This document shows, one piece after another, positions 49,292-58,099 of a stretch of DNA of 64,000 nucleotides. A program made the position numbers and the translations under genes. Below the pieces are notes generated by a model. The model had not been told where the DNA came from, searched no databases, and saw only the letters and a program-made list of their open reading frames with translations. The stretch comes from Chelativorans salis (lineage in GTDB: Bacteria > Pseudomonadota > Alphaproteobacteria > Rhizobiales > Rhizobiaceae), in the NCBI RefSeq assembly GCF_025336525.1, contig NZ_JAOCZP010000002.1, positions 310,001 through 374,000 of the forward strand, written 5' to 3'. Each line of letters starts with the position of its first letter. Position 1 is the stretch's first letter.

Positions 49292-49708
49292 TTATTTGCC
49301 GACCACCGCCCATGAGACGCCGAAGGGGTCGCGTATCTGGCCGTAGCGGTCGCCCCAAAACATCTTTTCCAGCGGCATGACCACTTCGACACCCTCGGCG
49401 GCGATGGCGCGGTTCCACCAGGAATCGACGTCGTCGACGCAGAGCGTGAGCGTGACGGCGGCCGGTTTCTCGGCTGAATGGCCGTATTCGGGGTAGGGAT
49501 CGCTGAGCATCAGCGAACCGCCATTGATGTAGAGATGGAGGTGCATCGTGCGCCCCTTCTCGTCGACCGGGTGGCGCGCCACTTCTTTGGCGCCGAAGGC
49601 CTTTTCGTAAAGGGCGGCGGCCTTGGTCGTGCCGTCGAGCATCAGATAGGCGATGACGCCGCCGCGCGGTTCGCCGGTTTCTCCGGGGGCCAGTTCGATT
49701 GCCGACAT
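49292..49708 (-). CDS. PhnB-like VOC-family protein
   Basis: 138 aa from the ATG at 49708 (MSAIEL). GGVIAYLMLDGTTKAAALYEKAFGAKEVARHPVDEKGRTMHLHLYINGGSLMLSDPYPEYG and FWGDRYGQIRDPFGVSWAVV are PhnB/YjdN-like signatures. Function unknown; such proteins often travel with DGPF proteins and their sigma factor. A copy of the cluster promoter lies 48 bases upstream, so it is probably part of that regulon. Confidence 0.88.
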   Translation of the reverse strand: MSAIELAPGETGEPRGGVIAYLMLDGTTKAAALYEKAFGAKEVARHPVDEKGRTMHLHLYINGGSLMLSDPYPEYGHSAEKPAAVTLTLCVDDVDSWWNRAIAAEGVEVVMPLEKMFWGDRYGQIRDPFGVSWAVVGK

Positions 49709-49755
49709 TTTTCTCTCCATGGTTTGTCACGAGTTCTCTTGTGGAACTCGAACAA

Positions 49756-49784
49756 AGGACGGGCAGGGGAGCAGAAATCCGACA
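49756..49784 (-). promoter_or_regulatory. ECF42-type promoter of the VOC gene
   Basis: On the minus strand: TGTCGG (49784-49779), 17 bases, CGTCCT (49761-49756). One of six matching elements in the cluster. Confidence 0.75.
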
Positions 49785-49851
49785 GGGCGGGGTTCAGGAA
49801 AAAAAGGCGGCCGCACCAAAAGATGGGGGAACGGTGCGGCCGCAAGCGGGC

Positions 49852-51417
49852 TCAGGAGGCAGTCGCGGGCAGGGGTTTTTCGGCCTCCTCGGCCGGGCCG
49901 GATGTGCCTTCACGGCGCAGGATGCCGAGGATGAGGAGCGTGGTCAGGATGGCGATGGCCGCGCTTATGAGGGACGCGAGCACCAGACCTTCCGTGAAGG
50001 CCGCGCGGGCGGTGGCCAGCAGCGGTGCGCCGAGGGCGTCCGGCAGTTCACTTGCGACGGCGCGCGCGCCGCCCAGCGTGTCGCGCGCGGTCTCGACCAT
50101 GGAGGCGGGGATTTCGGCGAGGCCGTCGGCCCGCATGGTGCCGCGATAGACGGCGGTCACGATACTGCCCAGCACGGCGATGCCGAGCGCTCCGCCAAGC
50201 TCGGCACCCGTCTCGGAGATGGCGGACGCCGCGCCCGCGCGCTCCGGCGGTGCGGTGCCGATGATGAGGTCCGTCGTCAGTGTAAAGACGGGGGCGAGGC
50301 CGAGCGAGAAGACGGTGAAGGCGGCGATCACGGCGACCAGGTTTTCCGCGCGCGCGGCCCAGGCGATCGCCGCGAAGCCGATTGCCGCGAGCAGCAGCCC
50401 GCCGGCCATGACGAAGGCGGGGCGGGCGAGCGCGGTGAGCTTTCCCGTCATCATCGAGCCGACGATGAAGGCAAGGCTGGAGGGCAGCGACCACAGGCCG
50501 GCCTGAAGCGGCGTGAGATCGAGGACGAGCTGCAGGTATTGGGCGATGAAGAGGAACGCGCCAAAGGCGACGAACAGGCTCAAAAGGTTTGTGAGGAGGG
50601 CGGCGCTGAAGGCTGGCCTGCGGAACAGGCCGATATCGATCAGCGGATCGTCGAGGCCCTTCTGACGGCGCACGAAGACGTAGCCGAGCGCCAGACCGGC
50701 GGCGATGGTGAGGATGGCGGGAACGCCGAAGCCCCATTCGGCCACCCATTTGATGCCGTAGATGACGGCGAGGACGGCGGTGAGCGACAGGATCGCGCTC
50801 GGGATGTCGAGCCTGCCGGCATTGGAATCGCGGAATTCCGGCAGGAGGAACGGAGCGACGACCAGAAGCAAGAGCATGACCGGGACGGCGATCAGAAACA
50901 CCGAGCCCCACCAGAAATAGGCGAGCAGAACGCCGCCCACCACGGGACCGATGGCGGCGCCGGCGGAATAGCTGGAGATCCACACGCCGATGGCGAAGGT
51001 GCGCTCCTTCGGGTCATGGAACATGTTGCGCAGGAGCGACAGCGTCGAGGGGGCGAGCGTGGCGGCGGCGACGCCCAGGATGGCGCGGGCGGCGATCAGC
51101 ATCTCGGCGCTGGTGGCGAAGGCGGCGAAGACGGAGGCGAGGCCGAAGGCCGTGGCGCCGATCAAAAGCAGCTTGCGCCGGCCGATGCGGTCGCCCAGCG
51201 TGCCCATGGTGATGAGGGCGCCGGCAACGAGAAAGCCGTAGATATCGACGATCCACAGGAGCTGTGCGCTCGACGGCTTCAGGTCTGCGCTGAGCGCCGG
51301 GACGGCGAGATTGAGCACCGTCATGTCCATGGAATAGAGGATGCAGGGGAGGGCGAGGACGGCGAGGCCGATCCATTCGCGCCGGCCCGCGCGGGGCATC
51401 TCCGGGGCCTTGTTCAT
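49852..51417 (-). CDS. DHA2-family MFS multidrug exporter (14 helices)
   Basis: 521 aa, inner membrane. WIGLAVLALPCILYSMDMTVLNLAVPAL (motif D1), WIVDIYGFLVAGALITMGTLGDRIGRRKLLL (motif A), RAILGVAAATLAPSTLSLL and GPVVGGVLL (motif C) mark the SmvA/LfrA-like DHA2 branch, proton-driven exporters of quaternary ammonium compounds and dyes. It lies downstream of the DUF899 gene by 150 bases with no clear promoter of its own, so it is probably transcribed with it. Confidence 0.92.
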   Translation of the reverse strand: MNKAPEMPRAGRREWIGLAVLALPCILYSMDMTVLNLAVPALSADLKPSSAQLLWIVDIYGFLVAGALITMGTLGDRIGRRKLLLIGATAFGLASVFAAFATSAEMLIAARAILGVAAATLAPSTLSLLRNMFHDPKERTFAIGVWISSYSAGAAIGPVVGGVLLAYFWWGSVFLIAVPVMLLLLVVAPFLLPEFRDSNAGRLDIPSAILSLTAVLAVIYGIKWVAEWGFGVPAILTIAAGLALGYVFVRRQKGLDDPLIDIGLFRRPAFSAALLTNLLSLFVAFGAFLFIAQYLQLVLDLTPLQAGLWSLPSSLAFIVGSMMTGKLTALARPAFVMAGGLLLAAIGFAAIAWAARAENLVAVIAAFTVFSLGLAPVFTLTTDLIIGTAPPERAGAASAISETGAELGGALGIAVLGSIVTAVYRGTMRADGLAEIPASMVETARDTLGGARAVASELPDALGAPLLATARAAFTEGLVLASLISAAIAILTTLLILGILRREGTSGPAEEAEKPLPATAS

Positions 51418-51567
51418 GGCAAAGTCCTTTCAACCTATGGCCAGGGCCGGCTGTCCCGCCGCGGCATGGATGGGTCGCAATCTTGGGAGGGCCGCCGGGA
51501 GACGCCGTGGCGTGGCCCGGCAGCCTGGTTTTTCGTGTTATCGCACAGGGCTCCTGTCAGCCTTGTG

Positions 51568-52287
51568 TCAGGATGCCTTGCGCTGCTCTTCCGGATACTC
51601 GTCGTGGCGGTGGATCCAGTCGAGCGGGGTCTTCTCGTTGCGGCCGATGGGGGTCAGGTCGAGATACATCAGCGCACCGAGCACCTCTTCGCCGCCGCGG
51701 CCGAAGGTCGAATAGGTGTGGTAGACCGTGCCGTCGGCATCCTTATAGAAGACGCTCATGCCGGGGAGGTCCTCGACGCCGGGGTCTTCCTTGAGGGGCG
51801 TGTAGTTGTAGGTGGCGGTGCCCTTTTCCAGGTCTTCCTTGCGGAAGGAGACGTTGAAGTCGTAGTTGAAGTCACTGTCGCCGGATGAGACCCAGGGGAA
51901 GCTCCAGCCCATGCGCTTGCGGTAAGCCTCGATCTTCTCGACGGGTGCGCGCGAGATGGCGACGTAGGTAACGCCCTTGTGCAGGAAGTGCTGGCGGGCG
52001 CCGTCGACATGGTCGGCCTCGAAGGAGCAGCCGGGGCAGCCGGCCTCCCAGCTCGGTGTGAACATGAAGTGCTGGACGACGAGCTGGCTGCGGCCATCGA
52101 AGAGATCGGCAAGCGTCTTGCGGCCTTGCGGCGTGTCGAAGACGTAGTCCTTGTCGATCTTCACCCAGGGCAGCGCCCGGCGCGCCTCGTTGATCTCGTC
52201 GCGCAGGCGCGAGGCCTGCTTTTCCCTTTCCAGGAGCGCCTTGCGGGCGGCGAGCCACTCTTCGCGAGAAACGACTTGATGTTGCAT
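51568..52287 (-). CDS. DUF899 thioredoxin-like protein
   Basis: 239 aa. VVSREEWLAARKALLEREKQASRLRDEINEARRALPWVKIDKDYVFDTPQG and FMFTPSWEAGCPGCSFEADHVDG (a CxxC in thioredoxin-like position) and YYTYSTFGRG-like VYHTYSTFGRGGEEVLGALMYLDLTP identify DUF899 (AhpC/Tsa-like fold). Its enzyme activity is unknown, possibly peroxide or thiol chemistry. A member of the cluster regulon: the promoter element ends 47 bases upstream. Confidence 0.9.
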   Translation of the reverse strand: MQHQVVSREEWLAARKALLEREKQASRLRDEINEARRALPWVKIDKDYVFDTPQGRKTLADLFDGRSQLVVQHFMFTPSWEAGCPGCSFEADHVDGARQHFLHKGVTYVAISRAPVEKIEAYRKRMGWSFPWVSSGDSDFNYDFNVSFRKEDLEKGTATYNYTPLKEDPGVEDLPGMSVFYKDADGTVYHTYSTFGRGGEEVLGALMYLDLTPIGRNEKTPLDWIHRHDEYPEEQRKAS

Positions 52288-52333
52288 TGTCCTTCTCCTC
52301 TCTCTCAGGGATCGCGGGGGCGATCCTTCACAC

Positions 52334-52362
52334 AGGACGAAAGCGGGAGCCCGTCTCCGACA
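52334..52362 (-). promoter_or_regulatory. ECF42-type promoter of the DUF899 gene
   Basis: Minus strand: TGTCGG (52362-52357), 17 bases, CGTCCT (52339-52334). Confidence 0.75.
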
Positions 52363-52387
52363 TTTTTTTTCGGAGGCGGCGCCGGAT

Positions 52388-52750
52388 TCAGGACGGCATT
52401 TTTCCGCAGGTTCCCACGGCGCGGAGTTCGATCGTGTATCCCTCCTGCATGGGCAGCTTGGCGACGAGGGAAAGGGCTTCGTCGCGGTCCTTCGCTTCGA
52501 TCAGGATAAAGCCCAGCAACTGCTCCTTGGTCTCGGCGAAGGGGCCGTCGGTGGCAACGAGCCTGCCGCCCCTGGTGCGCAGCGAGGTGGCTTGAGACGT
52601 CCATTCCAGGGGGTGGCCGACTATCAGATGCCCGGACTCCCCCAAGATCTCGTCGGTGACGGCGCCCTGGCGGTCGAGTTCGCGCAATTCCTCCTCCGAC
52701 AGCGCTTTCAGGGCTGCCTCCTCGCCGTAAACCAGCAGCACGTAGCGCAT
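52388..52750 (-). CDS. DGPF/YCII-family protein (copy 4)
   Basis: 120 aa from MRYVLLVYGEE at 52750, after AAGGAGAAGGAGAGG. The name motif is [28 protein letters not shown]. These small ferredoxin-like-fold proteins accompany ECF42 sigma factors; biochemical function unknown. It has its own cluster promoter. Confidence 0.9.
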   Translation of the reverse strand: MRYVLLVYGEEAALKALSEEELRELDRQGAVTDEILGESGHLIVGHPLEWTSQATSLRTRGGRLVATDGPFAETKEQLLGFILIEAKDRDEALSLVAKLPMQEGYTIELRAVGTCGKMPS

Positions 52751-52786
52751 GGTCCTCTCCTTCTCCTTCAGTCCCCGCACAGCCGC

Positions 52787-52815
52787 AGGACGAACGAGAG
52801 GGGGCTGTTCCGACA
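52787..52815 (-). promoter_or_regulatory. ECF42-type promoter of DGPF copy 4
   Basis: Minus strand: TGTCGG (52815-52810), 17 bases, CGTCCT (52792-52787). Confidence 0.75.
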
Positions 52816-52864
52816 CTTTCGAGCCGTGAGGAGGGGAAATTTCGGGTAGTGCCTCAGAAGAGCG

Positions 52865-53338
52865 TCACCCGCGCCGTGCTGCCTCGATCGCGGCGACGTC
52901 GATTTTCTTCATGGTCATCATGGCCTCAAACGCGCGCTTTGCTTCCTCGCCGCCAGCCGCCAGCGCGTCAGTCATTACACGAGGAGTTATTTGCCAGGAG
53001 ATCCCCCACTTGTCTTTGCACCAGCCGCACATGCTCTCCTGGCCGCCGTTATTAACGATGGCGTTCCAGTAGCGGTCGGTCTCCTCCTGATCGTCGGTGG
53101 CGATCTGAAACGAGAAGGCTTCGCTATGCTTGAACGCGGGCCCTCCGTTGAGGCCGAGACAAGGAATGCCCGCAACCGTGAACTCGACAGTCAACACATC
53201 GCCCTTTTTGCCGGAGGGGTAGTCACTCGGTGCGCGGTGCACGGCACTCACCACGCTGTCGGGGAAGGTCTCGGAGTAAAAGCGGGCAGCAGCCTCGGCA
53301 TCCTTGTCGTACCAGACGCAAATCGTATTCTTTGCCAT
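52865..53338 (-). CDS. VOC-family protein (PhnB/3-demethylubiquinone methyltransferase-like fold)
   Basis: 157 aa from MAKNTICVWYDKDAEAAARFYSETFPDSVVSAVHRAPSDYPSGKKGDVLTVEFTVAGIPCLGLNGGPAFKHSEAFSFQI. WCKDKWGISWQITPRVM closes the fold. Despite database names containing methyltransferase, such proteins have no SAM domain. No own promoter of the cluster type is found, so it is probably cotranscribed with DGPF copy 3, 117 bases upstream. Confidence 0.88.
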   Translation of the reverse strand: MAKNTICVWYDKDAEAAARFYSETFPDSVVSAVHRAPSDYPSGKKGDVLTVEFTVAGIPCLGLNGGPAFKHSEAFSFQIATDDQEETDRYWNAIVNNGGQESMCGWCKDKWGISWQITPRVMTDALAAGGEEAKRAFEAMMTMKKIDVAAIEAARRG

Positions 53339-53455
53339 CGTGTGTTCCTTTCGCTTTGAAGCCAGGGTTTCTCCACCCGGATTCGTCGGTCTCGCCCGGG
53401 CGATCACAAAGTGCAGCTAACCTTACGTCGCGGTCCGCTCTGGGGTCGAGAGCGG

Positions 53456-53812
53456 CTACTCCCCTTCCAGCGTCATCACCTCCCGTACCTCCACGGGACC
53501 ATGCCGCAGCATCGGGATGGTCGAGGCGAGTTCGACGGCTTCGTTCCGGTCCTTCGCCTCGATCAGGAGGAAGCCGAGCAGGTGCTCCTTTGATTCGGCG
53601 TAGGGCCCGTCGGTGGCGACGATCTTGCCGCCCTTGGTGCGCAGGCAGGTTGCTGCGGCGAGGGGCTCCAGCGCGTGGGCGACGATCAGGTGCCCGCTTT
53701 CGGCCAGGGCCTCGTCGTTGTTCATGTTATCGCGCTGGAGCTGGCGCAGCTCATCCTCGGGCAGGGCTCCGATGGCCGTTCCGTCGCCGTAGACGAGACA
53801 CACGTATCGCAT
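53456..53812 (-). CDS. DGPF/YCII-family protein (copy 3)
   Basis: 118 aa, MRYVCLVYGDGTAIGALPEDELRQL...VATDGPYAESKEHLLGFLLIEAKDRNEAVELAS. Closely related to copy 2 (AALE and THLRTKGGK blocks shared), so the two arose by duplication. DGPF has become DGPY in both. Its promoter has an 18-base spacer, the only one that is not 17. Confidence 0.9.
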   Translation of the reverse strand: MRYVCLVYGDGTAIGALPEDELRQLQRDNMNNDEALAESGHLIVAHALEPLAAATCLRTKGGKIVATDGPYAESKEHLLGFLLIEAKDRNEAVELASTIPMLRHGPVEVREVMTLEGE

Positions 53813-53848
53813 GATCTTCCTCTTTCCTGTTCAGAATCGTGCGGCCGT

Positions 53849-53878
53849 AGGACGGGGCGGCGAGCGGGGTATCCGACA
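53849..53878 (-). promoter_or_regulatory. ECF42-type promoter of DGPF copy 3
   Basis: Minus strand: TGTCGG (53878-53873), 18 bases, CGTCCT (53854-53849). Confidence 0.7.
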
Positions 53879-53897
53879 TTTTTTGCATCCTCGACGG

Positions 53898-54254
53898 CTA
53901 CTCTCCTTCCAGGCGGCGCACGGCGCGCACCTCGATCGGCCCGTGCTGCAGCATGGGCACTCTGGAGGCGAGGGCGATTGCTTCTTCCCGGTCCTTCGCC
54001 TCGATCAGGAGAAAGCCCAGTAGTTGCTCCTTGGTCTCGGAGTAGGGGCCGTCGGTGGCGACGACCTTGCCGCCCTTGGTGCGCAGGCAGGTAGCAGCCG
54101 AGGGCGATTCCAGGGCGTGGGCGACGATCAGGTGGCCGGCTTTATCAAGACTGCTGTCATAGTCGATGGAATCGCGTGTGAGCTTGCGGGCGTTCTCTTC
54201 CGGCAAGGCCATCAGGTTCGCCTCGTTGCCGTGGACCAGGCAGACGTAGCGCAT
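53898..54254 (-). CDS. DGPF/YCII-family protein (copy 2)
   Basis: 118 aa from MRYVCLVHGNEANLMALPEENARKL at 54254 (AAGGAGAAGG upstream). Motif region [33 protein letters not shown]. It lies directly downstream of the sigma factor gene but has its own promoter element. Confidence 0.9.
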   Translation of the reverse strand: MRYVCLVHGNEANLMALPEENARKLTRDSIDYDSSLDKAGHLIVAHALESPSAATCLRTKGGKVVATDGPYSETKEQLLGFLLIEAKDREEAIALASRVPMLQHGPIEVRAVRRLEGE

Positions 54255-54289
54255 GTTCCTTCTCCTTTTGCTGCGGGTTGTGCGGTCGC

Positions 54290-54318
54290 AGGACGATTGG
54301 CTAGGGGCGGAGCCGACA
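54290..54318 (-). promoter_or_regulatory. ECF42-type promoter of DGPF copy 2
   Basis: Minus strand: TGTCGG (54318-54313), 17 bases, CGTCCT (54295-54290). Confidence 0.75.
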
Positions 54319-54347
54319 TTTTTCTTCCCCCTCATCGGAGGGAAAGC

Positions 54348-55607
54348 CTAGCTCGCACGCTTCTTGCTGTCAGCGAGAAGCCGGTCGATGTGCTGGCGGA
54401 TATGGGCGGCTTCGGCGGGGGTGCGGGCGAGGGAGATGGCCTTGTCGAAGGCGGTGCGGGCTTCGGCGCTGCGGCCGAGCTCCATCAGGAGGGCGCCGCG
54501 CACGCCGTGGAAATAGAAGTAGCCTGACAGGCGCTCGGCGAGCGGGTCGATAAGGAGCAGCGCGGCTTCCGGGCCCTGCGCCTTGAAGACGGCAACCGCG
54601 CGGTTGAGGCGGACGATGGGGGAGGGCTGGTAGCGCTCCAGCATCTGGTAGAGGAGGTTGATCTCCTGCCAGTCCGTATCCTCGGGCTTTGCCGCGCGGG
54701 CGTGGAGCGCGGCGATGGCAGCCTGGAGCTGGTAGGGGCCGGGCTTGCGGTGGCGCATGGCCTTGTCGACCAGCGCCAGGCCCTCGGCGATCTTCTCGCG
54801 GTTCCACAAACTGCGGTCCTGATCTTCCAGAAGCACGATGTCGCCGTTGGCGTCGAGACGGGTGGGGGTGCGGGCGTGCTGGAGAACCATCAGGGCGAGC
54901 AAGCCCATGATCTCGGGCTCGGCGGGGAAGAGGCGCAAGAGCAGGCGGGCAAGCCGGATCGCCTCCTCGCACAGCTGCTCGCGCACATGCTTCTCGCCGC
55001 CGCTTGCAGAATAGCCCTCGTTGAAGATCAGGTAGATCATGGCGGCCACGGCGGCGAGGCGCTCGGAGCGCTCGACCGCGTCCGGCGCGGCGAAGGGCAC
55101 GTCGGCGCCGGTGACGCGGCGCTTGGCGCGGGTGATGCGCTGCTCCATCGCCTTTTCGTTGACGAGGAAGGCGCTGGCGATCTCCGGCACGGTGAGACCG
55201 CAGACGATGCGCAGGGCCAGCGCGATCTGCTGGGTGGCCGGCAGGTCCGGGTGGCAGCAGATGAACATGAGGCGCAGGATATCGTCGCGGTAGTGCGCAT
55301 CGTCGAGACGCTCGGCCATGTCGGCTTCCGCGTCCTCGATGTCGGAGATGGCCGCGTCTTCGGGAAGCTCCGTGTTGCGGCTGTCGCGGCGCACGGCATC
55401 CAGCGCCGCGTTGCGGCCGACGAAGATGAGCCAGGCGGCGGGGTCGCGCGGCGGCCCCTTGATCGGCCAGGTCTTCACGGCGCGCAGGCATGCCTCCTGA
55501 AACGCCTCTTCCGCCCGGTCGAGATCGCGGAAATAACGCAGAAGCGCGCCCATGGCCTGCGGGCGGGCTCCTGTCAGTGCGGTCTCGATCCAGGCGAGGT
55601 CGTTCAT
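54348..55607 (-). CDS. ECF sigma factor, ECF42 type with TPR-like C-terminal extension
   Basis: 419 aa, far longer than ordinary ECF factors (about 180-200). Region 2: LLRYFRDLDRAEEAFQEACLRAVKTWPIKGPPRDPAAWLIFVGRNAALDAVRR. Region 4: QQIALALRIVCGLTVPEIASAFLVNEKAMEQRITRAKRRV. From about residue 180 a helical, TPR-like extension follows (AAMIYLIFNEGYSASGG, EAIRLARLLLRLFPAEPEIMGLLALMVLQHAR). ECF42 factors have this shape, are encoded with DGPF proteins, and lack an anti-sigma factor; the extension is thought to control them. The start ATG at 55607 overlaps the stop of DGPF copy 1 (ATGA). Confidence 0.93.
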   Translation of the reverse strand: MNDLAWIETALTGARPQAMGALLRYFRDLDRAEEAFQEACLRAVKTWPIKGPPRDPAAWLIFVGRNAALDAVRRDSRNTELPEDAAISDIEDAEADMAERLDDAHYRDDILRLMFICCHPDLPATQQIALALRIVCGLTVPEIASAFLVNEKAMEQRITRAKRRVTGADVPFAAPDAVERSERLAAVAAMIYLIFNEGYSASGGEKHVREQLCEEAIRLARLLLRLFPAEPEIMGLLALMVLQHARTPTRLDANGDIVLLEDQDRSLWNREKIAEGLALVDKAMRHRKPGPYQLQAAIAALHARAAKPEDTDWQEINLLYQMLERYQPSPIVRLNRAVAVFKAQGPEAALLLIDPLAERLSGYFYFHGVRGALLMELGRSAEARTAFDKAISLARTPAEAAHIRQHIDRLLADSKKRAS

Positions 55608-55990
55608 GATGCTACTTTTACCTTTTCGGGCAGAACACCTTCCTTGAAGATGCTCAGAGGACGGATTTCGAAGGTGCAGGCCTCGCCTTCCTTCAGGCGC
55701 TTGCTGAACTCGACGACCTCGTCGAGGCTGTCGCAATCGACGATGTAGAAGCCGAGGAGCTGTTCCTTGGTTTCGGCGAAGGGACCGTCGAGGACGAGCT
55801 GCTCATTGCCCGACACGCGCAGGGTAGTGGCGGCGGAGGTGGGCATGAGGCGGATCGCCGGGCCCATCTTGCCCTTTTCCACAAACTCCTGCTGCACGCG
55901 TTCGCGCTTGGCCAGCACGGCGTCGTCCTCGGCTTTGGACCAGGAACTGACGACGTCTTCATCGTGGTAGCACAGGATGGCGTAGAGCAT
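55604..55990 (-). CDS. DGPF/YCII-family protein (copy 1), coupled to the sigma factor
   Basis: 128 aa from [14 protein letters not shown] at 55990, eight bases after AGGTG; a GTG at 55999 would add three residues. Motif [35 protein letters not shown]. It is the most divergent of the four copies and the only one translationally coupled to the sigma gene (4-base overlap), so it may be the direct regulator or sensor partner. Confidence 0.92.
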   Translation of the reverse strand: MLYAILCYHDEDVVSSWSKAEDDAVLAKRERVQQEFVEKGKMGPAIRLMPTSAATTLRVSGNEQLVLDGPFAETKEQLLGFYIVDCDSLDEVVEFSKRLKEGEACTFEIRPLSIFKEGVLPEKVKVAS

Positions 55991-56012
55991 TCGGTTCACC
56001 TCGTTCGGTTGG

Positions 56013-56041
56013 AAGACGCTGGAGCATGCCTCAATCCGACA
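56013..56041 (-). promoter_or_regulatory. ECF42-type promoter of the DGPF1-sigma operon
   Basis: Minus strand: TGTCGG (56041-56036), 17 bases, CGTCTT (56018-56013). It would make the sigma factor autoregulated. Confidence 0.7.
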
Positions 56042-56127
56042 GGGGCGGTCGAGGATTTTTGTGGGGCGGGGCGAGGGCTGTTTCCCCTTGCGTGGGGGCA
56101 GAATCCGGGTATCTAGTCGGCGCCGAC

Positions 56128-57177
56128 ATGAAGACGCTCACCATAAGACAGCCCGACGACTGGCACCTTCACCTGCGTGACGGAGCGGTGCTCGAGGCCG
56201 TGGCGCCCTATACGGCGGCGCATTTCGCGCGGGCCATCGTCATGCCGAACCTGGTGCCGCCGGTGGTGACGACAGCCGACGCGGCGGCCTACCGGGAGCG
56301 TATTCTGGCGGCACTGCCGGAAGGGAGCGGCTTTACGCCGCTGATGACGCTTTACCTTACCGAAGCGACGCAAGCCGCTGATGTAGAATCGGGTTTCCGC
56401 GACGGGCTGGTGACGGCGGTGAAGCTTTATCCGGCCGGGGCCACCACCAATTCCGAGAGCGGGGTGCGCAATATCGAGGCGGTCTATCCCGTGCTCGAAC
56501 GGATGGCGGCGATCGGCATGCCGCTTTGCGTGCACGGCGAGGTGACGGACCCGGCGGTGGATATCTTCGACCGCGAGGCGGTGTTCATCGAGCGGGTGCT
56601 CACGCCGCTGCGGCGGCGGCTGCCCGAGCTTCGGATCGCCATGGAGCATGTGACGACGAAGGACGGCGTGGCGTTCGTGCGGGCACAGGACGACAATGTT
56701 GGCGCCACCATCACCACGCATCACCTCATCATCAACCGCAATGCGATTCTGGCCGGCGGCATCCGGCCGCACTATTACTGCCTGCCGGTGGCCAAGCGCG
56801 AGACGCACCGGCTGGCGCTGCGTGAAGCGGCGACTTCGGGGGAGGGGCAGTTCTTCCTGGGCACGGATTCAGCGCCGCATGTGGACCCGTTGAAGGAGAG
56901 CGCGTGCGGCTGCGCCGGCGTCTTCAACGCGCCGAACACGATGGCCTGCCTGGCGCAGGTGTTCGAGGAGGAAGGTGCGCTCGAGAAGCTGGAGGCGTTT
57001 GCCTCGCTCAACGGGCCGGCGTTCTATCGTCTGCCGCCCAACGAGAGGCGCATCAGGCTTACGCGCCATAGCGAGCCGATCGAGACGGTGCGCAAGGTGA
57101 CGGCCGGGGCGGAGACGATCACCGTGTTCGACCCGATGTCTCCCATCCACTGGAAAGTCGAGGACGACGCTTCCTAG
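56128..57177 (+). CDS. pyrC: Dihydroorotase (class II)
   Basis: 349 aa from [19 protein letters not shown]; the HLH zinc ligands are His 13 and His 15. [17 protein letters not shown] holds the carbamylated Lys, [14 protein letters not shown] and GTDSAPH the remaining ligands. It closes carbamoyl-aspartate to dihydroorotate in pyrimidine synthesis. A frame from 56026 is rejected because it would put 34 unrelated residues in front of the conserved start. pyrE follows after 48 bases. Confidence 0.96.
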   Translation: MKTLTIRQPDDWHLHLRDGAVLEAVAPYTAAHFARAIVMPNLVPPVVTTADAAAYRERILAALPEGSGFTPLMTLYLTEATQAADVESGFRDGLVTAVKLYPAGATTNSESGVRNIEAVYPVLERMAAIGMPLCVHGEVTDPAVDIFDREAVFIERVLTPLRRRLPELRIAMEHVTTKDGVAFVRAQDDNVGATITTHHLIINRNAILAGGIRPHYYCLPVAKRETHRLALREAATSGEGQFFLGTDSAPHVDPLKESACGCAGVFNAPNTMACLAQVFEEEGALEKLEAFASLNGPAFYRLPPNERRIRLTRHSEPIETVRKVTAGAETITVFDPMSPIHWKVEDDAS

Positions 57178-57225
57178 CCGGGTGCTACCCTGCTAGCGAG
57201 AGAGCATCATAGCGGGAGCCTGCCC

Positions 57226-57930
57226 ATGTTCGCCAACACCTTTCCCGACAAGGCGCTGATCGCCGAGACGGTCGCCAGAATGCTTCTGGAGATCGAGGCC
57301 GTCCATATCCGCGCCGACAAGCCCTTCACCTTCACCTCCGGCATCGCCAGTCCCGTCTATATCGACTGCCGCAAGCTCATCTCCTATCCGCGCATCCGCT
57401 CGGCGGTGACCGATTTCGGCGCCTCCGTGGTCCTGCGCGAGGCGGGGTTCGAGCAGTTCGATGCGGTGGCAGGCGGCGAGACAGCGGGTATTCCGTTTGC
57501 GGCCTGGCTTGCCGACCGGCTGGGACTGCCGATGCTCTATGTGCGCAAGAAGCCGAAGGGGTTCGGGCGCAATGCACAGATCGAGGGCGATCTGGCGGAG
57601 GGGGCGCGGGTGCTCCTGGTCGAAGACCTGACGACGGATGGCGGCAGCAAGGTCAAGTTTGCCGAGGTGATCCGCAATGCCGGGGCCGAGGTGACGGACA
57701 CCTTCGCCGTGTTCTACTACGGCATCTTCCCGGACACGCCGGACCGGCTGAAGGCCGCGGGCATGCGGCTGCACTACCTGACGACGTGGTGGGATGTGCT
57801 CGATGTTTGCCGCAAGGAGGAGCGTTTCGGGGCCGATGCGCTGGACGAGGCGGAGCGTTTCCTGAACCAGCCGCTGGCATGGTCGGCTGCCCATGGCGGG
57901 ATTGCGGAGTTGCCGAAGGCGTCTGGTTGA
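57226..57930 (+). CDS. pyrE: Orotate phosphoribosyltransferase
   Basis: 234 aa. The PRPP-binding loop reads [29 protein letters not shown]; the conserved [20 protein letters not shown] and [19 protein letters not shown] blocks are rhizobial in form. It joins orotate to PRPP to give OMP. Same strand as pyrC, probably one operon; carB, another pyrimidine gene, lies 25 kb away. Confidence 0.95.
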   Translation: MFANTFPDKALIAETVARMLLEIEAVHIRADKPFTFTSGIASPVYIDCRKLISYPRIRSAVTDFGASVVLREAGFEQFDAVAGGETAGIPFAAWLADRLGLPMLYVRKKPKGFGRNAQIEGDLAEGARVLLVEDLTTDGGSKVKFAEVIRNAGAEVTDTFAVFYYGIFPDTPDRLKAAGMRLHYLTTWWDVLDVCRKEERFGADALDEAERFLNQPLAWSAAHGGIAELPKASG

Positions 57931-58099
57931 CGTTGACGTAAAAGTCCGCATAAGGTTTCGCCTGGTGCGGGACAAGATGGATGTAGGCCGGCTCGAACCT
58001 CACCGCGTCGTCCCGAAAGCCGGCCTGAGCTGAGCGAAGGGCCTCCGCTGTCGCTCCGACTTCCGGGATGACGTGTGGTGCTGGCCAGGAGGAACGGAC

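Noticed and set aside
49699-51888. 729-residue plus-strand frame opposite the MFS exporter
   Set aside because: Charged low-complexity (Gly/Glu/Asp/Arg) translation with no domain; the opposite strand gives a textbook DHA2 transporter.
57950-58099. Possible small gene between pyrE and the SDR gene
   Set aside because: No start with a ribosome site and no coding-like composition; the stretch resembles a common intergenic repeat phrase.
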